Below are positions 1 to 7,703 of a stretch of DNA of 12,444 nt, piece after piece. The DNA is taken from NCBI GenBank assembly GCA_012515255.1, contig JAAYYR010000092.1:1-12444 (forward strand). Direction: 5' to 3'. This DNA is from Clostridia bacterium. GTDB taxonomy: Bacteria > Bacillota > Dehalobacteriia > UBA4068. The number at the start of each line of letters is the position of its first letter. Within the stretch, counting starts at the first letter, position 1. A program made the translations under genes and the position numbers. The notes below the pieces were generated by a model, which worked only from the letters and a program-made list of their open reading frames with translations, was not told the origin of the DNA and did no database searches.

Positions 1-575
1 ATGAAAATAAAGCAGGTATTGGACTTGCTGACGGCGCCGGTGAGCTTGCGCAGGGCCTGGGACATCAGCCGGGCCTGCAACGCCATATGGGAATCACCCA
101 TCTCGCCCTCCAGTTCCTGCCGCGGCACCAGGGCCGCCACCGAATCCACCACCACCACGTCGATAGCGCCGGAACGCACTAATTGCTCGGCGATCTCCAG
201 CGCCTGCTCGCCTGTATCCGGCTGGGAGATCAGCAATTCGTCGATATCTACGCCAAGATTATTAGCGTAAACCGGATCAAGGGCATGCTCGGCGTCGATA
301 AAAGCCGCGACGCCGCCCAGCTTTTGCGCCTGAGCGATAATATGCAGCGCCACAGTGGTCTTGCCGGAGCTCTCCGGGCCATAGACCTCGATTACCCGGC
401 CCCGCGGTATGCCGCCGACGCCAAGAGCGATATCCAACGAAAGAGACCCGGTGGGAATAGCCTCTACAGCGGTGATATTAGAGGAGCCGAGCTTCATGAT
501 CGAGCCTTTACCGAATTGACGTTCGATTTGAGTTAGCGCCGCCTCTAAAGCCGTTTCTTTATTTTTATCCAGCAT
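1..575 (-). CDS. recA: RecA recombinase, N-terminal part (cut by window edge)
   Basis: RecA is the ATP-dependent strand-exchange protein of homologous recombination, and it triggers LexA self-cleavage in the SOS response. Only the first 191 complete codons of a family that is usually about 340-350 residues lie in the window; the gene runs off the left edge. Visible parts: the N-terminal helix with the FGKGSIM segment (residues 21-27), the Walker A loop GPESSGKT (66-73), the MAW-type segment around IDAEHALDPVYA (93-104), the Walker B strand VVVDS (141-145), and the L1 DNA-binding loop EGEMGD (156-161). The L2 loop falls just past the edge. The ATG at 575 is chosen because an AAGGTGG Shine-Dalgarno sits 8 nt upstream and the protein aligns with RecA from its second residue. 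A terminator separates it from proS, so it is its own unit, with an SOS box 37 nt upstream. Identity is certain. Confidence 0.98.
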   Translation of the reverse strand, partial: MLDKNKETALEAALTQIERQFGKGSIMKLGSSNITAVEAIPTGSLSLDIALGVGGIPRGRVIEVYGPESSGKTTVALHIIAQAQKLGGVAAFIDAEHALDPVYANNLGVDIDELLISQPDTGEQALEIAEQLVRSGAIDVVVVDSVAALVPRQELEGEMGDSHMALQARLMSQALRKLTGAVSKSNTCFIF

Positions 576-611
576 AAGTACATCCACCTTCTTAATTATT
601 TAGCATCAACA

Positions 612-623
612 AAACATATGTTC
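612..623 (-). promoter_or_regulatory. LexA/DinR-type SOS box upstream of recA
   Basis: On the minus strand the 12 bases read GAACATATGTTT. This fits the Gram-positive DinR/LexA consensus GAAC-N4-GTTY, with a purine-pyrimidine core. It lies 37 nt upstream of the recA start, where autoregulated SOS boxes of recA are normally found. The E. coli form (CTGT-N8-ACAG) is absent. I could not place a convincing -35/-10 pair around it, so the exact geometry with the recA promoter is unknown. Confidence 0.8.
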
Positions 624-678
624 TATTAATTGGCTCTTTTAGCGCTCTCTCCTGCCGCCCAAGAAAATTTTCTTAAAC

Positions 679-701
679 AAAAAGGCGGCTTTGGCCGCCC
701 C
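679..701 (-). terminator. Rho-independent terminator after proS
   Basis: On the minus strand a 6-bp all-GC stem, GGCGGC / GCCGCC with a CAAA loop (684-699), is followed at once by TTTTTG (683-678). It begins about 10 nt after the proS TAA. It insulates recA from proS read-through. Confidence 0.88.
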
Positions 702-710
702 TGTTTTATT

Positions 711-2456
711 TTATTTATCCGGATCCAGGCCGGCGAACATCGCGGCGCGCAACTCCATCACCGTGGCGGCCAGCTCCGCAAGAGGCACCTCGATCACCCT
801 GCCGCTTTCGCGCAGCTTGATTTCGGCCAGACCATTGTCGCGCAGCTTTTTGCCCATGACCACGCGGATGGGGAAGCCCAGCAAATCAGCGTCATTGAAT
901 TTGACGCCGGGGCGCTCCTGCCGGTCGTCGATCACCGCCTCAACCTTATGGCACAGCAATTCCTGATAGAGATTCTCGGCCTGCTCCACCAGCCAGGCGT
1001 CCTTATCGTTGACCGGCACTACGATCACCTCATAGGGGGCGACCGTGATCGGCCAAATAATGCCGAACTCGTCATGATGCTGCTCGATCACAGCGGCCAT
1101 GGTGCGGCCGACGCCAATGCCATAGCAGCCCATTACCATATCATGCTCAGCGCCATTCTCATCAACATAGCGCGCGCCCAGCTTAGCGCTGTATTTCGTA
1201 TGCAGCTTAAAGATTTGCCCGACCTCGATGCCGCGCGCGGAATCAAGCGTCTTGCCGCAAACCGGGCAGATGGCGCCTTTTTCCACCAGCATCAGATCAG
1301 CCGTCTCGCTGATGCGGTAATCGCCGCGCTGATAATTGACATGCAGCAGATGATGATCTTTTTTACCTGCGCCGCATTCATGGTTCACCATCAGCGGCAC
1401 CTCATTGTCGGCGACGATATAGACGTCTTCCGCCAGCCCTACCGGGCCGCAATAACCAGGCGCCATCTGATGCGCCCGCACTTCGTCGTCAGTGGCAAAG
1501 CGCAGCTCCAGGCAGCCCAGATGATTGAGCAGCTTGATCTCGTTCATTTGGCGGTCGCCGCGCAGCAGCGCTACCACAAATTTTTCTTCCTGCTCATAGA
1601 TAGCGATATAGCACAGGGTCTTCACCATACGGTCATTGGTGACGCCGAGCAGGCGCGCCACATCATCCACGCTGGTGCAATTGGGCGTTTCAACGTTTTC
1701 GATCGGCAGCATATCCTCGCCCAAGCCGGTGGGCTGGGGCGCGACACTGGCAATCTCATTAGTCGCGGCATAATCGCAGCCATGGCAGAAGATGATTTCG
1801 CTCTCGCCCACTTCGGAAAGAGCCATAAATTCATGGCTGCCCTCGCCGCCGATAGCGCCGGAGTCGGCGACCACAGGACGAAAATTAAGACCGCAGCGGG
1901 AAAAAACCCGCGTATAGGCATCATGCATTTTATGGTAAGAAATATCGAGGCCAGCCTCATCGCGGTCGAAGGAATACAGGTCTTTCATCAGGAATTCACG
2001 GCTGCGTATCACACCGAAGCGGGGCCGCCGCTCATCGCGGAATTTGCCCTGAATTTGATAAGGCAGCAGCGGTAACTGGCGGTAAGAGCGCACATCGTTT
2101 TTAAGATGAGAGGTGATGACCTCCTCATGGGTGGGGGCGAGCAGGAAATCGCGCCCATGGCGGTCTTGCATGCGCATCAATTCTTTGCCGTAAACAGACC
2201 AACGCCCGCTCTCCTGCCATAATTCCGCCGGTTGGACGATGGGCATGCACATTTCCTGGCCGCCTTTCTTATCCATTTCCTCGCGGATGATATTGATGAT
2301 CTTTTTCATGCTGCGCCAGCCCACCGGCATATAGGAATAAATACCACCGGCTACCTTATGGATCAGGCCGGCCCGCAGCATTAGCTGATGACTGGCGATT
2401 TCCGCCTCCGCCGGCACTTCCCGGAGCGTAGGGGCGTACAACTGCGACATCCTCAT
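711..2456 (-). CDS. proS: Prolyl-tRNA synthetase, bacterial type with editing domain
   Basis: Cytoplasmic class II aminoacyl-tRNA synthetase that charges tRNA-Pro. At 581 residues it is the long bacterial form. Class II motif 2 is at about 137-159 (FRDERRPRFG then EFLMKD). The INS editing insertion spans roughly 225-400 and retains MVKT (277-280), GYCGPVGL (334-341) and a His pair (368-369), so hydrolysis of Ala-tRNA-Pro is expected. Motif 3 is at 442-458 (GCYGIGVGR), and the anticodon-binding domain is about 474-570. Two Cys pairs flank the insertion (C224/C227 and C397/C400) and could bind metal; that is inference. The ATG at 2456 has AGGAGG about 8 nt upstream; a second in-frame ATG two codons later is less well placed. 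It is separated from ispG by 117 nt with its own likely promoter, and it ends in a terminator. In Bacillus proS is followed by polC; here recA follows. Confidence 0.98.
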   Translation of the reverse strand: MRMSQLYAPTLREVPAEAEIASHQLMLRAGLIHKVAGGIYSYMPVGWRSMKKIINIIREEMDKKGGQEMCMPIVQPAELWQESGRWSVYGKELMRMQDRHGRDFLLAPTHEEVITSHLKNDVRSYRQLPLLPYQIQGKFRDERRPRFGVIRSREFLMKDLYSFDRDEAGLDISYHKMHDAYTRVFSRCGLNFRPVVADSGAIGGEGSHEFMALSEVGESEIIFCHGCDYAATNEIASVAPQPTGLGEDMLPIENVETPNCTSVDDVARLLGVTNDRMVKTLCYIAIYEQEEKFVVALLRGDRQMNEIKLLNHLGCLELRFATDDEVRAHQMAPGYCGPVGLAEDVYIVADNEVPLMVNHECGAGKKDHHLLHVNYQRGDYRISETADLMLVEKGAICPVCGKTLDSARGIEVGQIFKLHTKYSAKLGARYVDENGAEHDMVMGCYGIGVGRTMAAVIEQHHDEFGIIWPITVAPYEVIVVPVNDKDAWLVEQAENLYQELLCHKVEAVIDDRQERPGVKFNDADLLGFPIRVVMGKKLRDNGLAEIKLRESGRVIEVPLAELAATVMELRAAMFAGLDPDK

Positions 2457-2484
2457 GATTTTTCCTCCTCAGGTTCTATGGCTC

Positions 2485-2517
2485 AAAGCCCCGCGGATCA
2501 AACGGCGGAGCGGCTTT
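2485..2517 (-). promoter_or_regulatory. Leader hairpin in the proS 5' UTR
   Basis: In the proS transcript AAAGCC pairs with GGCTTT, and after a 3-nt bulge CCGC pairs with GCGG, giving a 10-bp stem with a roughly 10-nt loop. It lies between the predicted transcription start (about 2523) and the Shine-Dalgarno (about 2464-2470). No long T-run follows, so it does not look like a terminator for ispG. The leader is too short for a T-box, and no T-box motif is visible. Whether it regulates anything is unknown. Confidence 0.45.
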
Positions 2518-2529
2518 CACACAAAAAAT

Positions 2530-2558
2530 ATCATATCCCATCCACAGGCCGATTGCAA
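2530..2558 (-). promoter_or_regulatory. Probable sigma-70-type promoter of proS
   Basis: On the minus strand, -35 TTGCAA (2558-2553) and -10 TATGAT (2535-2530) are exactly 17 bp apart. The -10 matches 5 of 6 consensus bases and the -35 matches 4 of 6. It lies in the gap after ispG and would give a leader of roughly 67 nt. Confidence 0.65.
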
Positions 2559-2573
2559 GGATAAACTACCGGC

Positions 2574-3668
2574 TCAATGGCTATCCTGCTCCGCGGGCTC
2601 GTCCATAAGCCGCCGCGCCAATTCCAGCAGGCGCGGCAAAAGCTGCTCCTCGGGATAAAAGCCGACTTTTTTCCCCCGCACGAAGATCAAGCCGCCGCCG
2701 CGGCCGCCGGCCACGCCCAGCTCAGCGTCGGCAGCCTCGCCCGGGCCATTGACCACGCAGCCCATGATAGCGACTTTCATGGGCCGGGGCGGCGGGCAGG
2801 CGCTCAAAGCCTCCTCTACCCGGCCAGCCAGATCGATAAGGTCGATTTCTGTTCTGCCGCAGGTGGGGCAGGACACGAATTGCCAGCCCTGCTCTCTCAA
2901 TCCCAGCTCGGCCAGGATCTGACAGGCTACCTCCACCTCGCGCAGCGGGTCGTCGGTCAGGGAGACGCGCATCGTATCGCCGATGCCTTCGGCTAAAAGC
3001 GCGCCGATGCCGACGGCGCTTTTGACGCTGCCGCGCAGCAGAGTGCCGGCCTCGGTCACGCCCAGATGCAGCGGATAATCGCATAGCCCGGCAATGCGGC
3101 GGCAGGAGGCGAGCATCTCAGGAATAGAGCTGGACTTGAGCGAAATTTTGATCGCGGCGCAGCCCGCGTCTTCGAGCAGCTCCGCCTGACGCAGCGCCAA
3201 TTGCACCATGGCCTCTGACCGGTCGGGAAACTCAGCCCATTGCTCAGGGCGGACTGAGCCGGCGTTGACGCCGACGCGGATCGGTATGCCGGCGGCGGCG
3301 GCTGCCTGTGCCACTTCGCGCACCTTGTCCTTGCCGCCGATATTGCCGGGATTAAGGCGCAGGCCGGCCATGCCCGCCGCAACAGCGGCGAGCGCTAGGC
3401 AATGGTCGAAATGGATATCGGCAATAAGCGGCAAGGGTGAGAGCCGCACGATGCCGGGTAATGCCGCGGCAGCCGCCTGATCCGGCACAGCGAGGCGGCC
3501 GATGTCCGCCCCGGCTTGGGCCAAAGCCTCAATCTGGGCAAGCGTCGCCGCCACATCCGCGGTCTTCGTATTGCACATCGATTGCACAGAAACAGGGTGG
3601 CCGCAACCGACAGCCACCCGCCCCACATAGACAGTCCGGGTTTTTCTTCTTGCCGCCAATTCATTCAT
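2574..3668 (-). CDS. ispG: 4-hydroxy-3-methylbut-2-enyl diphosphate synthase (IspG/GcpE)
   Basis: Cytoplasmic iron-sulfur enzyme of the MEP isoprenoid pathway. It reductively converts methylerythritol cyclodiphosphate to HMBPP using two low-potential electrons from ferredoxin or flavodoxin. At 364 residues it is the usual single-TIM-barrel bacterial length. Barrel landmarks: VSVQSMCNTKT (26-36), LIADIHFD (81-88), LRLNPGNIG (103-111), KISLKSS (174-180) and LHLGVTEAGT (200-209). The C-terminal cluster domain has C267 and C270 in CPTCGRTEID, and C304 with E311 in GCVVNGPGEA; these are the four expected 4Fe-4S ligands. The usual 'EIVRV' before AVPD reads DIGRL (55-59), a small oddity. Its ATG shares one base with the rseP stop (TGATG), so translation is probably coupled; no strong Shine-Dalgarno is seen. 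Confidence 0.97.
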   Translation of the reverse strand: MNELAARRKTRTVYVGRVAVGCGHPVSVQSMCNTKTADVAATLAQIEALAQAGADIGRLAVPDQAAAAALPGIVRLSPLPLIADIHFDHCLALAAVAAGMAGLRLNPGNIGGKDKVREVAQAAAAAGIPIRVGVNAGSVRPEQWAEFPDRSEAMVQLALRQAELLEDAGCAAIKISLKSSSIPEMLASCRRIAGLCDYPLHLGVTEAGTLLRGSVKSAVGIGALLAEGIGDTMRVSLTDDPLREVEVACQILAELGLREQGWQFVSCPTCGRTEIDLIDLAGRVEEALSACPPPRPMKVAIMGCVVNGPGEAADAELGVAGGRGGGLIFVRGKKVGFYPEEQLLPRLLELARRLMDEPAEQDSH

Positions 3669-4687
3669 CAGCCGGTCACCAGACGCAAAATATCTTTATA
3701 CGTGATGAAGATCATCAGGCCAAAAAGCAGAATGAGGCCCACGAAATGGATCATGCCTTCCTTGGCCTGGTTGATTGGTTTGCCGCGCAAGCCCTCAATG
3801 GTGAGGAAAACAAGACGGCTGCCGTCAAGGGCAGGCAACGGAAAAAGATTGATCAGACCCAGGTTGATCGAGAGGTAAGCGGTAAGGATGAGCAGGGATT
3901 GAATGCCGTATTCGCTGGCCTGGCCGATTAGGGTCACTATGCCGACCGGCCCCGCCACATCCGCCGGGATAGCGCCGCTGATCATCTGCGCCAGACCCTG
4001 GATGATCGCCACTGAGAATTGCACCGACTGCACGCAGCCCAGCCAGATGGCGCGGAAGAAATTCAGATGCTCTTTTTGCGGTATAATGCCGATCAGCCAG
4101 GTTTGCATTTCTTCATCAAAATAAGGCTCAATCACCGTCTGCAGCGTCCGGCCGTCGCGCTCTATGGCTAAAGACAGGGCGCCGCCCGGCTTGGCGGCAT
4201 TGACGGCGGCGCTGATATCCACCCACTCATCAATCTCCAGGCCATTAATCGCCATAATACGGTCGCCCGGCTGCAAACCGGCCGCGGCCGCCGGTGTCGA
4301 CTCGCCGACCTCGCCAATCACATTAGCGCCGGAGGCGGTACCCATCATCATGAAGACGACGACAAAAATAGTTATGGCCAGGATAAAATTCATCAGCGGC
4401 CCGGCGGCGATGGTTAGCATCTGCTGCCAAAGCTTGCGGCTCTTGAAAGAACGGGGGTCAACGCTCTCCTCATCCTCACCGCGCATCTTGCACCAGCCGC
4501 CGATCGGAAATGGCCGCAGGGTATACGTTGTTTCTTTGCCCTTGAATTGCGCTATTTTCGGCCCCATGCCCAGGCTGAAATCATCGACATAAATACCGCA
4601 GGCTTTGGCCGCGATAAAATGGCCGAATTCATGGCTTAAAATCAGCAGACAAAAAACCAGGATCACGGAAATGATCGTCACAACCAT
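3668..4687 (-). CDS. rseP: Site-2 intramembrane zinc metalloprotease (RseP/RasP family)
   Basis: Polytopic membrane protease of the M50 family. It makes the second cut in regulated intramembrane proteolysis (anti-sigma factors, signal-peptide remnants) within the inner membrane. Zinc-binding HEFGH is at 19-23 in the first membrane segment. A PIGGW strand follows at 61-65. Membrane segment 2 is about 90-115, and one PDZ domain is about 120-190 with AGLQPGDRIMAING (136-149). The second active-site motif NLFPLPALDG (280-289) supplies the Asp ligand (D288), and the last membrane segment is about 311-330. At 339 residues with a single PDZ it is the short Gram-positive/cyanobacterial type; E. coli RseP has two PDZ domains and about 450 residues. 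The ATG at 4687 has GGGAGG about 12 nt upstream. It lies 36 nt after dxr and overlaps ispG by one base. Its substrate cannot be inferred from this window. Confidence 0.95.
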   Translation of the reverse strand: MVVTIISVILVFCLLILSHEFGHFIAAKACGIYVDDFSLGMGPKIAQFKGKETTYTLRPFPIGGWCKMRGEDEESVDPRSFKSRKLWQQMLTIAAGPLMNFILAITIFVVVFMMMGTASGANVIGEVGESTPAAAAGLQPGDRIMAINGLEIDEWVDISAAVNAAKPGGALSLAIERDGRTLQTVIEPYFDEEMQTWLIGIIPQKEHLNFFRAIWLGCVQSVQFSVAIIQGLAQMISGAIPADVAGPVGIVTLIGQASEYGIQSLLILTAYLSINLGLINLFPLPALDGSRLVFLTIEGLRGKPINQAKEGMIHFVGLILLFGLMIFITYKDILRLVTG

Positions 4688-4723
4688 ATTTGCTTATCCT
4701 CCCATCCGGCCCGCTGCCGGTTG

Positions 4724-5905
4724 TCAAGCATTATCACTTGACGACACTGCCCAAGCCGCGTCTTGCCTACCCTGGCAATCGGCGGCAAAAATATCGGTAA
4801 AGGCGGCGGCTTCCCTATTATTATATCCCAAAAGCAGCCGGCCTAGAATATCGCTGATCGAGATAAAGCGGATTTTGCCGTCAAGAAAGCTCCGCACTAA
4901 AAATTCATTGGCGCCGTTTAGGTAGGCGGCGGCCGTGCCGCCCATCCGCCCTGCTTGGCGGAACATCGCCATAGCCGGGAAAGCGTCTTGATCCGGCCCG
5001 CAAAAGTCAAGCCGCCCCAAAGCCGCAAGATCGAGCGCCGCCGACGCGGACTGACAGCGCTTTTTGCCGCAAAGGGCGTACTGAATCGGCAAGCGCATAT
5101 CAGGCTGTGAAAGCAGCGCTTTCAGCGAACCGTCCTCAAAGCGTACCAAAGAATGAACGATGCTTTGCGGATGCACCAGCACCTCGATTTGATCATAAGG
5201 CATATTGAATAGCCAATGAGCCTCGATGATCTCCAGTCCTTTATTGACCATGGTGGCGCTGTCAACGCTGATTTTGGCTCCCATGCGCCATTTAGGATGC
5301 GCTAGGGCCTGCTCCGGCGTAACCTTGGCCAATTGCTCGCGGCTCCAGCCGCGGAAAGGGCCGCCGCTCGCCGTCAAAATCAGCGCGGCGACTTCCTTTT
5401 GCCGCTCGCCCCGCAGGCATTGCCAAAGCGCCGAATGTTCGCTGTCTAAAGGCAGCAGACTGGTCTTGTTTTGCCGGGCCAGCCCGGATACCAACTCGCC
5501 CGCCGCCACTAAAGTCTCTTTATTGGCAAGCGCGATTTGCTTGACTCCGGCGCTCAGCGCCGCAATCAGCGGTTCCAGCCCGGCCAGCCCGGAAATGGCC
5601 GCGACGACCAGATCCGCGTCCGGCTGCGCCGCGGCGGCTATCAGCGCCTCTTTGCCGCCGCTTACCTGTATCGGCAAATCAGCAAGAGCCGCCCGCAGCT
5701 TCGACAAATGACCGGCATCAGCCAAAGCAACAATGCCGGGGCGGAAACGACGCGCCGCCTCGGCAAGAAAACGCCAGTCCTGATTCGCTGTCATGGCGCA
5801 GATTTCAATCTGCCGTTGCGGATGCAAGCTGTTCAAATGCGAGCAAACATCCAAAGTCTGGCGGCCGATTGAACCGCTGGCGCCCAATACGACAATTTTC
5901 TTCAC
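4724..5905 (-). CDS. dxr: 1-deoxy-D-xylulose 5-phosphate reductoisomerase
   Basis: First committed MEP-pathway enzyme: it isomerises and reduces DXP to methylerythritol 4-phosphate with NADPH and a divalent metal. It is the target of fosmidomycin. Length is 393 residues, normal for the family. N-terminal NADPH loop GASGSIG is at 8-14. LANKETLV is at 126-133. Metal ligands D154 and E156 lie in LPLDSEHSA (151-159), with the third at E225 in NKGLE (221-225). TASGGPF is at 178-184. The substrate-loop Trp (W206) is in HPKWRMG, followed by KISVDSATM (211-219). HPQSIVHS is at 245-252 and PDMRLPIQYAL at 268-278. The usual NAANE reads NGANE (330-334). The start codon is GTG at 5905, supported by GAGG 8 nt upstream and by the N-terminal Rossmann strand beginning at once. 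It lies 24 nt after the membrane-protein gene and 36 nt before rseP. Confidence 0.97.
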   Translation of the reverse strand: MKKIVVLGASGSIGRQTLDVCSHLNSLHPQRQIEICAMTANQDWRFLAEAARRFRPGIVALADAGHLSKLRAALADLPIQVSGGKEALIAAAAQPDADLVVAAISGLAGLEPLIAALSAGVKQIALANKETLVAAGELVSGLARQNKTSLLPLDSEHSALWQCLRGERQKEVAALILTASGGPFRGWSREQLAKVTPEQALAHPKWRMGAKISVDSATMVNKGLEIIEAHWLFNMPYDQIEVLVHPQSIVHSLVRFEDGSLKALLSQPDMRLPIQYALCGKKRCQSASAALDLAALGRLDFCGPDQDAFPAMAMFRQAGRMGGTAAAYLNGANEFLVRSFLDGKIRFISISDILGRLLLGYNNREAAAFTDIFAADCQGRQDAAWAVSSSDNA

Positions 5906-5929
5906 TTAGCTTTCCTCATTGCCGCCGGG

Positions 5930-7045
5930 CTAGGCTTTGTCCCTGTTTTGCTTCGGCTGCAAAATCAGCCGCTGTTTACGGGCGCGCCAGGCGGCCATAA
6001 TCACCGCGAGCGTGATGGGACCGAGAATCAATCCGGCCAGGCCAAACATTTTCAAGCCGATGAAAATCGCCGCCAAAGCAGCCAAGGGGTGCAAGCCTAC
6101 CCGGTCGCCGACGATTTTCGGCTCCAGGATATAGCGAGCGCCGGAAACAATGGCATAAATGATGATCAAGCCGACGCCAAAGCCGATCTTGCCCGAAGCC
6201 AAAGCCCAGATGGCCCAGGGTACGATCAATGAGCCGGGGCCGAGCACCGGGATAATATCCAAAACTCCCGTGAACAGGCCCATGGCAAAGGGCCGCTCCG
6301 CGCCGATAATTGCAAAGCCGATAGTACACAGCACAAAGGAAATCGTGATTAGTATCAATTGCGCCCGTATATACTGGCCGATTACCGTGGAAAAGCGGTC
6401 ATAGGTATCAAAGCCGCGCTGGCGGTATTTGAGCGGCAGCACGCTACAAATGACATTGCGCACCTTGGCCTCATCGCGGCACCAGTAAAAAACAGCCACC
6501 AGCGAAACAAAGACCAGCAATAAGGCGGCCGGCGTACCCTTAACCACCGAGAAAAGCAAAGACAGCCCCTGCGAGGCCCAGCGGACGATTTGCTCCTGAT
6601 AGCGGGAAAGATATTCATTGACCTGGCTGGAATCAAGATCAAGCCGGGTATAAACATCGCCTAAAAATGCCATAGCCTGATGAGGCAGCTGTTCTAAACC
6701 GGAGGCATAAACCGCGATCGCCGACAGCAGATGGGCCAGCACGGAAATAACAAGTATCACCAGCAGGGCGATTATACCGAAGAAAAGCAACATCATCAGC
6801 AAAATGGCCAGCGAGGGCGGCATGCGCAGCCTTTTAATCATAAATTGATTAAAAGGGCGGGTAATCACAGCCGCCAGCCAGGCGATGGCAAAAGGCAGCA
6901 GCAATACGCCCACGAAGCGGAATAGCGCTCCTATTTGGGGGATGACCTTATCGAAAAAAAGAACGAATGCCGCGCCGGTGACAAGGATGATAGCGGCAAT
7001 CAAGAGATACCGGATCAGGGTATCTTTATCTTGTTTAATGATCAT
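5930..7045 (-). CDS. AI-2E/YtvI-family integral membrane protein
   Basis: Polytopic inner-membrane protein of 371 residues with the AI-2E transporter (PF01594) plan. Hydrophobic segments lie at about 12-31, 37-62, 78-108, 160-187, 229-249, 252-283, 285-301 and 318-353, and an amphipathic stretch at about 110-158 is probably extracytoplasmic. Family-like motifs: DIIPVLGPG (263-271), EPKIVG (308-313), GLHPL (317-321) and a C-terminal GLILGPI (338-344). Length and motifs resemble B. subtilis YtvI, which is listed with sporulation membrane proteins. Other relatives export AI-2 or act as Na+/H+ antiporters. The substrate cannot be read from sequence. GGAGG lies 4 nt upstream of the ATG at 7045. 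The gene sits 18 nt after cdsA and 24 nt before dxr, so it is co-transcribed with envelope and isoprenoid genes. Confidence 0.88.
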   Translation of the reverse strand: MIIKQDKDTLIRYLLIAAIILVTGAAFVLFFDKVIPQIGALFRFVGVLLLPFAIAWLAAVITRPFNQFMIKRLRMPPSLAILLMMLLFFGIIALLVILVISVLAHLLSAIAVYASGLEQLPHQAMAFLGDVYTRLDLDSSQVNEYLSRYQEQIVRWASQGLSLLFSVVKGTPAALLLVFVSLVAVFYWCRDEAKVRNVICSVLPLKYRQRGFDTYDRFSTVIGQYIRAQLILITISFVLCTIGFAIIGAERPFAMGLFTGVLDIIPVLGPGSLIVPWAIWALASGKIGFGVGLIIIYAIVSGARYILEPKIVGDRVGLHPLAALAAIFIGLKMFGLAGLILGPITLAVIMAAWRARKQRLILQPKQNRDKA

Positions 7046-7063
7046 ATATCCTCCGCGTTTTGC

Positions 7064-7699
7064 TTATGCCCGGTTGATGAGCAGCAAAAACAGATACATA
7101 AAAGGCGCGGTCAGCAGCAGACTGTCAAAACGATCCAGCACGCCGCCATGCCCCGGGAAAAGGCGGCCGCTGTCCTTGACCCCGGCCAGGCGCTTGACTT
7201 TGCTTTCCAGCAAATCCCCGGCCTGCCCCAGGGCAGAGATAAAGGCGGCGATGAGCAGCGAGGGGATAACCCCTGCTTTAATGACGGCAAGACCCCAGAC
7301 CAAGCCGACGAGCATGCCGGCGATCAGGCCCGCCAAGGCGCCTTCCTGCGTCTTTTTCGGGCTGATTGTGGGCGCCAGGGGAATTTTGCCGAAGCGGCGG
7401 CCGAATTCATAAGCCGCGGTATCGGTGCTCCAAATGATCAGCAGCAGCCATAGTACGCCGCTTTCCACCCGGGCGCCGTATAAGCCGGCAAAACCAAGGA
7501 TAATATAGCCCCAGCCGAGCAGCAAAGCTGCCTGGTGGTGCCGGTACGAGGATGTTTGCACTATACGGGCGTACTCGACGCAGCCCACAACCCCTAAAAA
7601 TAGCAGCAAACCACCCAGCCACCAGCCGCCCGCGTAAATAAACAGCAAAAACAGCGGTATGCAAATTGCCGCGGTAATAATCCGGGTTCTTCTTTCCAT
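7064..7699 (-). CDS. cdsA: Phosphatidate cytidylyltransferase (short form)
   Basis: Membrane enzyme that condenses CTP and phosphatidic acid to CDP-diacylglycerol, the precursor of phosphatidylglycerol and phosphatidylethanolamine. The ATG at 7699 (MERRTRI) is chosen because AAGGATTAAG lies just upstream, the following residues form the first membrane helix, and it gives 4-nt spacing from uppS. The in-frame ATG at 7831 would add 44 residues, all antisense-free overlap with uppS in another frame and with no Cds-like character. The product has 211 residues, clearly shorter than E. coli (285) or B. subtilis (about 269) CdsA; loss is in the N-terminal membrane part. Catalytic features are intact: STDTAAYEFGRRFGK (91-105), SPKKTQEG (113-120), GDLLESKVKR (161-170), and the signature ending HGGVLDRFD (184-192). 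Confidence 0.93.
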   Translation of the reverse strand: MERRTRIITAAICIPLFLLFIYAGGWWLGGLLLFLGVVGCVEYARIVQTSSYRHHQAALLLGWGYIILGFAGLYGARVESGVLWLLLIIWSTDTAAYEFGRRFGKIPLAPTISPKKTQEGALAGLIAGMLVGLVWGLAVIKAGVIPSLLIAAFISALGQAGDLLESKVKRLAGVKDSGRLFPGHGGVLDRFDSLLLTAPFMYLFLLLINRA

Positions 7700-7703
7700 T
7701 TTC

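Noticed and set aside
576..660. Defined -35/-10 promoter for recA
   Set aside because: Several AT-rich hexamers (TAATAG, TATGTT, TAAATA) occur, but none pairs with an acceptable -35 at 16-18 bp, so I call only the SOS box.
630..2075. 481-codon open frame on the plus strand
   Set aside because: It lies wholly antisense to proS, is rich in His, Gln, Ala and Ile in the pattern expected from reverse-reading GC-rich codons, lacks a Shine-Dalgarno, and looks like no known family. proS is unambiguous.
3437..3931. 164-codon plus-strand frame across the ispG/rseP junction
   Set aside because: It is antisense to two well-supported genes, with low-complexity Pro/Arg/Gln composition and no ribosome site.
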